A DNA stretch of 64,000 nt from Utricularia gibba (lineage: Eukaryota > Streptophyta > Magnoliopsida > Lamiales > Lentibulariaceae): the NCBI GenBank assembly GCA_002189035.1, contig CM007992.1, positions 2,480,001-2,544,000 of the forward strand, given 5' to 3'. This document shows, piece after piece, positions 44,908-53,914 of the stretch. Each line of letters begins with the position of its first letter. Within the stretch, counting starts at the first letter, position 1. The notes beneath the pieces were generated by a model. The model searched no databases. It saw only the letters and a list, made by a program, of their open reading frames with translations, and was not told the DNA's origin. Made by a program: the position numbers and the translations under genes.

Positions 44908-47170
44908 GGATGTAGTCTGCATTAATTATTTTTTCACTTATAACTTAAAGTATAAGTTAAAAAATTTGATTTACATACTACTTCAACTTCTACTTTTTTT
45001 AACTTTTACTTTTACTTTTACTTCTTAACTACTTATTCAATTTTACACTACAATCAACTTATTTTTTGACTTATTTCATAAGTCACCAAAATGTTACTTA
45101 TTTTCATAAGCAACTACTTCTAAACAAATTTCCATCTCTACCCTTTGTAGAGTAAAACACATCATTATTCATAATAAATTAACCCTCTTGAATTGGCTTG
45201 GATGTGATATCATCACTAACCCAGCCCACTAGGGCTAAAGATGCAGAAGATTGCGCCGAAGCAAGGAGGGGTCATTTTTTTATTTTTGGCATTCCTATTG
45301 ATTGGCGACGAAGGCTCCGTAGGACTACTCAATCTTCCCCAATTCCAGGGTTATTTTGCAGCAGAAAACGGTCCCATGGAAATATTTTGGCTGTTATTTC
45401 AATTATTGCTTGCTTTTGAGCCTCCATTACCTTCGTTGTGTTATCATTCTTGTTGTTATAGAGTTTTGCGAAAATTCTATGTTTTGGATGTTTTTAACCC
45501 TTTAGATCTTCATTGAATCTATATTGATAGTGCACAATGCTATATTAGTTTTTTACATATGCGTTATTGAGTTATATATGTTTTCATAATTTTTTGTATC
45601 ATATACGGAAATTTTTTTATGTCTATGTGTTCAAGTAAACCCATTAGCAATTTAAGCTGCAGACAACCTTATAATGCTTTCTTTTTGTGTCATATGAGGA
45701 AATTTTCTGATGCAAATCATACTAATTTATCTTGCATTTGTGTTATTTATGTTGCATTTGTGTTATTTCACAGATGGAAAATAACGGGGGCAAAGTTCCA
45801 GTTAAAAGAAAGGCTATAAAAGCCAAGTAGGATACCAATAGAATTTATGTTATTTTGGAAGCAATGATTAATGAGATTGCCAAAGGTAACCGACCAACAA
45901 CAACATTTAGGCTTGTTGGTTGGGAGAATATAAAGAACGCCGTCAACCAAAAATGTCAAACTGACTACGACATGAAGTGCATCAAGAATCGCCACTATGA
46001 GCTTCGCACTAAATGGACACTTTGGAAAAAATTGGTTGATAGGTCTGGTATTGGATTTCATCCAAATGAGACTATAAATATGGATATACAATGGTGGGCT
46101 GATCATATTTATGTAAGTTTTCTTTACTTGAAATGAATTTTTATGATGCAATGTTATTTTTAGTTTTTCGATATCAAACTGGTCTTTTGTGTTTATTTTC
46201 AGAAAAATCCAGCATTCAAAACGTTTGAAGATAAAACACTACATCAAGAGTTATTAGCTCAAGTATTTGATCCAATTATACATTATGGTGTGAAGCGCTA
46301 TGTTTGTGACATTGATATGCGATTCACGTATATTATGGCTGGTTATAAAGGCATAAGTCATGATAGTAGAATTCTGAGAGATTGTCCAAGCGACCCAAAC
46401 CTCAACTTCCCAACCATCCCTACTGGTAAGTATTATGTTGTCGATGCATGCTTTGTGAATACAACAGGTTTTATGGCACCATATTGACGTGAGAGATATC
46501 ATCTACCAGACTTACGTCGACGTACTCAAGGAGGTTACAAGAATAATCGTGAATGGTTTAACCATCGACATTCTAGTCTTCGATGTGTTATTGAAATGTG
46601 TTTCGGTGTCTGGAAGAAAAGATTTCATATGGTGAATGATGTTCCAACAAATATAAAATTTAAGCATCAAGTAAGAATTGTTGAAGCCACAATGGCCATT
46701 CATAATTGGTTGCGTCATGTTAATGCGGATGATGATGGTTCTCAATTGTCGAACTTACAAGATGGAGAGCATGGTGAAGAAGAGGATGTTGACCTTGAAG
46801 AAGAAAATGAGGATAAGGGTATGGACCAACCCATGGATATTCTACGAGAATCTATTGCGGATGATTTATGGGCAGCTTATAATAGAAGAAAGGTGTAATG
46901 TAATGAATTCTTGCAAGTTATGTTTCTCATTTCAATGCATTATCTTTAACATAATTAAACATATGCTATTTGATATGTAAGATAAGGATATAAAAATAAT
47001 TTACAATCTACTTATACTTATTTATAGTCTACTTCCAACTATTTAAAAATAACTTTTACTTAAACAATAAACATCGCACACTACTGCTACTTATTTGTCA
47101 TTTACTTATCTAATAACTTCTACTTACGAATTAAGTAGAAGTTATGAAAAAAGTCACACAGACTATACCC
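44908..47170 (+). mobile_element. Degenerate PIF/Harbinger transposon (Harbinger-2)
   Basis: The left end GGATGTAGTCTG and the inverted right end GGGTATAGTCTG form terminal inverted repeats, each flanked by TAA (44905-44907 and 47171-47173), the canonical target duplication. Subterminal ACTTATAA-type motifs are dense at both ends. The 2263-bp element encodes one broken frame in which the ORF1 DNA-binding domain is joined to the C-terminal half of a transposase. It is inserted in an inverted leader-like repeat. Confidence 0.85.
45774..46898 (+). pseudogene. Harbinger-2 fused remnant: DNA-binding domain plus transposase C-terminal half
   Basis: Exon 45774-46112 encodes a Myb/SANT-like domain (YVILEAMINEIAKGNRPTTT, then WENIKNAVNQKC and NRHYELRTKWTLWKKLVDRS), with TAG at 45828-45830 where Trp is usual. 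After an intron (donor GTAAGT, acceptor TTTTCAG) the frame runs on from 46203 straight into the transposase core: MRFTYIMAGYKGISHDSRIL, GKYYVVDACFVNTTGFMAPY, a TGA at 46485-46487, then CVIEMCFGVWKKRFHMVNDV and an acidic tail ending at TAA 46898. The region with the first catalytic Asp (AIDGTH) and the transposase N-terminus are missing. An internal deletion therefore fused ORF1 and ORF2; the product cannot be catalytic. Confidence 0.85.
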
Positions 47171-47949
47171 TAAGCTTAAACTAATCGTGGTAAGCAAGTT
47201 CAATGCGTGAAATCAAATCTCAATGTGAAAGTTAACAAATACTGGTTTTAGTACAAAGTAATACTAAAAAACCTAAGTGTATGTAGGTGATGTGGTGCTA
47301 AGATGTCTAATTTAATTTACCATGTTCCTATATACCTTGGTCATTCATCATGTTTTCGACCAAGATAGTCCCTAATATGATCACTAACTTTGTAATTAGG
47401 TCTAACTGCATGCAAAATATATAGAATTAGGTCTATCCAATTATATTGGTTCTATCCTAGACTAATATCTATTGTCCTCGCCTTGATTTGTTGGTCCACT
47501 TTTAAATCAGAAATTTGAATTATGAAACTACTTGTTTCCCCCCTTAGGTTTACCTAAGAAATGATAGAAACAAATGCTAAGAAACAATGACCAATTATAT
47601 TATAAACCCTAGCCCCACATCATCATTCTACACCATAAGGCATTCCCAAGGTTTAGCTACTCATGTATAGAAAATAAAGCAAGATTTCATAGTTATAAAC
47701 TGAAGAAAATATCCCCCAACATTGTCAAATAAATAGCCCATTAAAGTAAAGTTTTTCAGCAAACTAAGTAAATAAAATGTTCTCTTTCCATCTACTACTG
47801 TTCACAGTGTGGAACAATAGCGCTGAATTGATCTTGGTAGTGTTCTTGAGGATGAGAGTCTTCTTCACGAGAATCTCTTTCTTCTCCTTTTCTGTTCAGT
47901 GTTCGTGTTCTTGGAGGAGCCCTTGTGTGTGTGCTCCTTTTTACACGAG

Positions 47950-47964
47950 CCCCCCCCCCCCCCC
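47950..47964. repeat. C15 homopolymer in a C/T-rich tract
   Basis: Fifteen consecutive C bases followed by CCCT repeats to about 47980. Length is likely to vary between reads. Confidence 0.9.
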
Positions 47965-48559
47965 TCCCCTCCCTCCCTCCAATTCTCTCACTCCTATAAA
48001 AATATCTCCTTTACTTTACTCCAATGCACTATTCCTGATACCAATACTGTTCTTGGCCTGAACTTATAGACTACAGGCAGCAAAACAATACTCTTTGCTT
48101 TGGATATTGTGCCTCCTATGACTTGATTCACACATCTTTCAGTCCGATTTTGCTACTAATCCTCCTACTAAACTTAATTAAATATTAATAACAAAAGGTG
48201 GATTAAATCAAAGAATTTAGTCCACTTTTCAATATAAATACGAAATTAACATAAATAATACACAAAATATTAAAACCACACAAACCTAACCTAAACTACA
48301 ATAAAACATCATAATGTTGCATTATAAAATATTAAGAAAATATGTGGCATCAAACAACTATCTCAATTTATGCATGATTCCTATGACATTCATTGGAATA
48401 TCAACAAACATTTAGTAGCTTATACGAAAGTCACTCCTCATTATGATTTATATTATAATGCTGCTACTACTAGTAGCTTACTAGAAATTATGTAACGCTT
48501 TTTTCCCCTCTTATGTGTCGCTAGCCTCCCATATATTTATATCCATCCCCAAGGGTTGG

Positions 48560-48990
48560 TTCAATATAATTGATCTAGGAGGGGGAAGTAGTGAAACTCA
48601 CCTTAACAATCCTAATTAGAGGTAGATCAAGACTTTGTTTATTAGATGTTTGATTTATGGTTTGTATGAGCATGTTTAATGATAAGCTTACATCCATTAG
48701 GAGTCCCAAGTCACCACTCATCTCATCTTAGGTACAACCGAGTTCAAAATTTTATTGCTTTCCTTTATTGCATTTTATCGTAAGTCTGGCTTAATTCTAG
48801 TTAAGACTAAATCTATCAACGTGACACTGATTGCATGCATTGACAATCACATTACAAGAACATGCTCTTCGTTTTTGAAATACTATGCTCATAATTATAT
48901 TATTTTTGAATATGTATTAGGTTTATAAATTTTATTTGATAGGAAAATTTGCAACTTAACGATATTGCAATATTTTTCGTTTATCACTCG
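48560..48990 (+). repeat. Dispersed leader-like repeat, copy D
   Basis: It is the copy closest to A: AGTAGTGAAACTCACCTTAA, 'CAATCCTAATTAGAGGTAGA', 'TGATAAGCTTACATCCATTAGGAGTC', 'CTAGTTAAGACTAAATCTATCAACG' and the end TTTTTCGTTTATCACTCG, which copy A ends with too (TTTCGTTTATCACTC at 947-962). Confidence 0.65.
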
Positions 48991-49432
48991 TCGTGCCAAC
49001 ACACCAACCATGCCATGCCAAAACTCCATGACCATTCGTGGATAACCTCTATGTTTGGGGTCTTGTCCCTAGCGCCTAGCGCTGGTCACCCGAAGATTGA
49101 GGCCAACGTTCACACTTGCACTCAGTGCTATCCATGCCTCCAACTGTTGCCGGAAAGGGGCACACGAACATAACCCACCACATTCTATCACAATGGAACC
49201 ATGAAAATCAAACTCCTTACCTTCCTCTAGACTTCTCGAGTCCGAATCTCAATCACCCACCACAAACCATGTAGCACTACTCTCGCCTGTGCGATCCTCA
49301 GTTATTGTATATTTTATGGCTCTCACCTCATCTCTTGGAAACCAAGAAGCAGAACACCATCTCTAAATCATTTAAAAGGCTGAATATCATGTCATGAGCA
49401 TCATAACTGCTGATCTTTAATGGTTATCCTAT
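48991..49432. other. Unrecognised, downstream of repeat copy D
   Basis: Mixed-composition DNA without a recognisable domain; probably retrotransposon interior. No gene. Confidence 0.35.
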
Positions 49433-49690
49433 TTGTTGGATGATTTCGAACAAGAACTCACTAAACTGATTTCGCTATGGTGTGATAACACCTCTGCTGT
49501 TTCCATTGCTTCAAACCCAATCTTTCATAAATGCACTAATCACATTGAGGTAGATTGTCACAATGTTCGTAATTTATATAAATCAAATTTATTACATTCT
49601 CACCAAGACTCTCTAATCAAATATACATCAAACTTTTTTTTGCGAACTTGGCCTTCTGCCTCAGGTAACCGCCAAGTGTGAGGGAGGTTT
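49433..49690 (+). pseudogene. Copia RNase H C-terminal fragment
   Basis: The frame LISLWCDNTSAVSIASNPIF followed by HKCTNHIEVDCHNVRN matches the C-terminal end of Copia RNase H ('[24 protein letters not shown]'). It then loses the usual 'QLADIFTK' end by frameshift. It may belong to the same original element as the fragment at 44255-44705, with which it shares strand and order. Confidence 0.8.
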
Positions 49691-50239
49691 GTTGGTGAAT
49701 CAAATGATGCTACTTGAACATGAAATAGAAGATGATGCTATTGATCATGAAGCTATTGGTTTAGTATTCTATCCACCGTAGATGGAACAATGCTATTGGG
49801 TTTGATTGGTCAGTGGGCCAGTTTTACCTTTGTTTCCTTTATATCCATTCCTATAGCAACCCATATCTTTTGTGTGAGTCACGCAATATAAAACTTGACT
49901 TTTTCCCTTTGCTAGATTTTCTCTTGCAGATTCGTATGAATCTTATTCTGGGTTCTTTGTTGCTCATCTTATAAAGAAGTCTCACACTCTATGCTCTGTT
50001 TGTACCTAAGGGGAGTTGACTCAAATACCATATCCACTACTTATACAGAGCCCCAACTAAACATGTCCTTATTCATGCATACCCATTGGGCTAATGAAAG
50101 TATATTCATTTGAAGAAGTGTTTCATAACATTACTAATGATTCACTTTGCTATTCTTAGATACATTTCCTTAAATCAACAGAAAAACATTTAAGAAATTC
50201 CCTATCACATAGAAGAAGGTCTTTGTAGACTAACCATAC
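49691..50239. other. Non-coding, possible LTR after the RNase H fragment
   Basis: It follows the RNase H end and may contain LTR sequence (ATATAAAACTTGAC near 49890 is TATA-like). No boundary could be fixed. Confidence 0.35.
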
Positions 50240-50790
50240 AGTGTCTAAGATCTAATGCCAGTTGGGGAGTTTTGCTCTTCTATGCTTGAAACCTATCTTC
50301 AAAAACATGGAATCATATACCATAAAAAAATAGCTCATTCACAAAAGCAAAATGACATAGTAGAGAGGAAAACCAAAAGCATCATAGGTATAGTTAGATG
50401 TTATCTTCTTACCAAATTTCCTTTGGGTTGAAGCAGTTTCCACCACCATTTATTTATAGAATATATTATCACATTGTGTTCTAGATGAAAATACTGCATA
50501 TGGCAAATTGAAAGGGTTTCTACCATCTTACAATCAAATAAAAATATTGGACGTACATTGTTTGTTATCTGAGTTACCTCCACAAATAACAAAACTTAAG
50601 GATAGAGGAGCAACATAAATCTTTTTTAGATACTCAAAAGTAACCAAAGGGTATATTATTTATGATCTTGGACTCAAAAAGTTACTTGTGGGAAAAAGTG
50701 TGAAGTTTGATGAAATATATCATTGGAATTGGAATTTCGATTGTTTTCCAAATTCGCTTGCTCCATTATCCTAATTGTGTGAAGAAAGAA
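50240..50790 (+). pseudogene. Copia integrase C-terminal fragment
   Basis: In shifting frames: HSQKQNDIVERKTKSIIGIV (the integrase 'QQNGVVERKNR' motif with the catalytic Glu), RCYLLTKFPLG, TKLKDRGAT then FRYSKVTKGYIIYDL (the 'KLDDRGVKCIFLGYS...KGYRLYD' region), and VKFDEIYHWNWNF (the 'VVFDEESSWDW' region). Several stops. It is a separate dead Copia copy. Confidence 0.82.
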
Positions 50791-50939
50791 CAAGTGAGAC
50801 CACTGTCATATTTTTGTGATCTCATGAAAAAAAAAATACAAGGAGAATAGGGTTCTAGTGCTTGAGTATTGACTGCTATCAAGGCTAAATTTCCTTTGAG
50901 TTGCAAAAGTGAAGAAGGCCAAAGTAAGGAGACTACTAT

Positions 50940-51150
50940 AAGATCTAGAGATGAGATACAATATGAAATTTATTTTAGGAGAGATAATAAATCAGCTTGA
51001 ATATCATGTGAGAAGTTTAGAGAGAGAAGAAAATGAATTCTTATCATAGCATTTCTATGTGTACACATTTCACTTATATAGATAACATGAAAATGATCAT
51101 AAGCTATAGAAAACGATCATATTTCCATATTAGCTTTTGAAATGATTGCT
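50940..51150. repeat. Copia-debris fragment shared with the 35-38 kb tandem units
   Basis: 'AGAGAGAGAAGAAAATGAATT', 'ATCATAGCATTTC', then 'ACACATTTCACTTATATAGA' match 36085-36220 and 37630-37750 (TTAGAGAAGGGAAAA..ATTTTCGTCATAGAATTTCC). It is a further copy of the same non-coding retrotransposon segment. Confidence 0.5.
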
Positions 51151-52374
51151 TACAGAAGATGTCAAAATGTAGAGATTTCAAAGTTATGTATGATTTCAAA
51201 GCCCTAAGCCCAAATATAGCAGCCATAAGTTGAATAGATATCCAAAAGGATTGTGTATGCTGAATCTAGCTCATCTAGTCAACCAAAACTATGTCAATAA
51301 CATGTTGATTCGACTCATCATGGGCCCTTTTATTTAATAGGGCTTAGTTGATAGGTATCAAAACGAGGTGTAAGAAAAATCAATACTTTTAAAATATCTA
51401 ATTTGGTTGATTTTTTATTAAAATAAAAATCATATCTTTTTTGTAAAGAACATTTTTACTTTATTTAAATTACATGATTTTTAATAAAATTATTTATAAA
51501 AATACATATTTTGGCTATCTTAGATTTTTATTAATCACAAATCTAATATCATCTTTCAGTATCCAAGCTATCAACACAAGCGCTTGGAAGCTGTCAAAAG
51601 TTGGTCTCGTGTTCAAATGGCATTCGCCCACGACAAGAAATCCGCGACTTGGAAAAATTGTGGATGTGATAGACCAAACAAAAGTATCTAAACGTGGATG
51701 TAAGAAGCAAAGGTATCCTGTGAGTGGCGGATGAGGTGAACATTCAGATATTCACGATTCCCGCAAGTTGCTCACAAATCAAAAAAAAATTCTCTCATTC
51801 ATTAACCATCTTGAACATTTGAAACCGCGAAAGAAATTTTGTCAATTCTCATTACAAAACAAGTGTTAAAAGTTATTATTTCGACTACAGCGCAGGCGGC
51901 CACAGACCTCGAGTCACTAGCTTTATGTTCCTTCCTGTCCATGCCATCAACTAAGCGCTACCGGGAAAGAAAGCACTTCAAAAGGCATTTGATATTCCAA
52001 CACGAGTGCTAACAATAATATTCTTGAGGATTGGATCTCCCTTCATCGTCCATGCACAGGGAAGTCAAAAGCGTAGGTGCCAATTGTATCATAGAATTCA
52101 GCATCTTGAAAATCGACTTTGCAGATCTTTTAATTGTAAATCTAATCCAACACACACTTCTTCATAGAAAAAGGGGAGAAAATGCATTGAATCATTTTGC
52201 CTTTTTTCTTTCTGTGGGTTTGTAATGTTTTCCCTAATAATTGTTCAAGGACGAATAAAGTGGCATACTTTCCATGGATCACTAGCAGGCTAGTTGATGG
52301 TAGGTCATTGCTATGCCTTTAAATTTTCCCGACCTTCCCCGGAGACAACATGCAAGTTGAAGGCTGTTTAGAGA
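51151..52374. other. Intergenic upstream of FT-like gene 2
   Basis: No gene is supported. The last few hundred bases must contain the promoter of FT-like gene 2. An 'AGGACTTGGATC'-like motif is not enough for a call. Confidence 0.4.
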
Positions 52375-53196
52375 ATGAATCCCTCTAGAGAAAGGAACCC
52401 GATGGTGGTGACTCGCATTGTCGGGGAAATCCTGAACCCCTTCACTCCTTCCCTGGATCTTCGTGTCTCTGTTAATGGGAAACTCTTGGTGAATGGAGGA
52501 AACTTGAAGCCTTCACAGCTTGCTGACTCCCCGAAGGTAGAAATCGGAGGCGATGATTTCCGAAAGTTCTACACACTGGTAAGCATCCATCTCCATTTCT
52601 GAAACAAAGGTATTCATGTATTGATACCTAAGCTCGAGGCCTGTTTACATTATTGTTTCAATTTAGCATTATGTATGTCTTCGGTAAGTGGAATGAGTTG
52701 ATGCAGGTTATGGTGGATGCTGATTCCCCAAGCCCGAGCAATCCTCACCTCCGGGAATACTTGCATTGGTGGCAGCTAAACTCCCTTTGCTTTTCGTATC
52801 AGCAGGTTAAAAATAAGCCATTTTTTTGTATTGATGTTGTAACTTTACTCGTTTAGGCTAGTGACCGACATTCCGGGAACCACTGGGGCTGCATTCGGTA
52901 TGTTGCAATATATTTTTCTTTCACCAAAAACTTCGCAGTATTACTGCATGATGCACAGTTAACACAATGCAGGAAAAGAAGTAGTGAGCTACGAGAAACC
53001 GCAGCTAGCAGCGGGGATCCATCGCCTTGTTCTGGTGCTGTTCCAACAACCCGGATTCGACACGGTGAATTTCTTTGGGAAGAGGGCCAACTTCAACACC
53101 AGAGACTATGCTGAAATCTACGGGCTTGGATCGCCAGTCGCAGCCATGTTCTTCCACGGACAAGGCGAAAAGGGCTGCGGCGGCCGCCGATTCTAA
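52375..53196 (+). CDS. FT-like: FT-like phosphatidylethanolamine-binding protein, divergent segment B (copy 2)
   Basis: Four exons, 52375-52578, 52707-52768, 52857-52897 and 52973-53196 (204, 62, 41, 224 nt), with the family's 62- and 41-nt middle exons and in-phase GT-AG introns. The 176-residue product is almost the length of FT (175). Motifs: [58 protein letters not shown]-type core, [54 protein letters not shown] and a GCGGRRF end. Tyr85 and Glu109 (FT numbering) are kept. Segment B reads [14 protein letters not shown]: Tyr134 is Asn, Trp138 is Lys, Gln140 is Ala, and Arg130 is Phe; Gly replaces Asn152, and FRQ is FQQ. It shares DAD for DPD, FFGKR and [12 protein letters not shown] with copy 1, so the two arose from a common divergent ancestor. 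The young Copia element starts 236 bp after its stop. Confidence 0.92.
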
Positions 53197-53432
53197 ACAC
53201 TCCCAGTGCTAATCTCCGGGGACTAGTTCTATTACTACAACTATGTGTGTCTGTCATTTTTGCATCTTCACATCGATGTTCTCGGCTTCATCGTCAAGAA
53301 CGACGAATAAATGAGAATAAGTTACTACATTGCGTATTAGCGTCGTCCCCATGAGAGAGTGCTAACATGAGTAATCCCAAAGTTACCAAGTGTTGTTGTA
53401 TAACCAGAATTTTCACATTCTAATGTGTTTTC

Positions 53433-53914
53433 TGATAGATATTGCATGATATGGGTGTAGGAAATATGACAGTGAAGATATGAGAGTTTTGGAGTGGATG
53501 AATCTTTCTGAAGCTCAAGATATTGTATAGAATGTCAAGAGGAAGCACACACTTTTACAAATCCTGATACCCTTTATATAGAAGGCGAAAAAACTAGCCG
53601 TTGCCTCCTTGACCGTTGGATGTATTTGTATGGTTCATAGCTACTTAGTCGTCGGATATGCTTCTCCAGAGCATGTGAGGGACAGTGGGCCGTGAAGTGT
53701 TGCCTTTGGACTGGACTTGCCTCATCTAATGGGCTGTAGCCCTTTGAGATGAGTAGGGCCCAGCATAATCAAGCTTACCCCTGCAGTGCGTTGCTTCTCC
53801 TTCAGCGGGATTTCCTCCTCACACAGAACTTCTCCAGATCGCCGGACTTGTTCTTCCTCTCTTGTTGATCCTTGATATCCGCTGAAGTCTCAATTTCATC
53901 CTCATGCTCTAACA
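53433..53914 (-). repeat. Copia 3' LTR
   Basis: It is 482 bp. Differences from the 5' LTR: A at about 53480 (G in the partner), one missing G at about 53820, and T at about 53904 (C in the partner). The TATA-like TTTATATAG lies within it in both copies. The gag-pol frame continues into this LTR. Confidence 0.95.

Larger units (their letters stand above)
44704..48060 (-). repeat. Dispersed leader-like repeat, inverted copy, split by Harbinger-2
   Basis: The minus strand of 44704-44904 contains the family's 3' end ('TTTATAAATTTATTTGATATG' then ACGATATT and CATTTATCATT). The minus strand of 47174-48060 contains its 5' portion ('GAGTAGCTAAACCTTGGGAATGCCTTATGG', 'GATAGACCTAATTCTATAT', 'TTTCACGCATTGAA'). 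Harbinger-2 (44908-47170) with its TAA duplication sits exactly between these halves, so the repeat was there first. Confidence 0.55.

Noticed and set aside
47777-48061. 94-codon ORF with a proline run
   Set aside because: The proline run comes from the C15 homopolymer in a repeat; no gene support.
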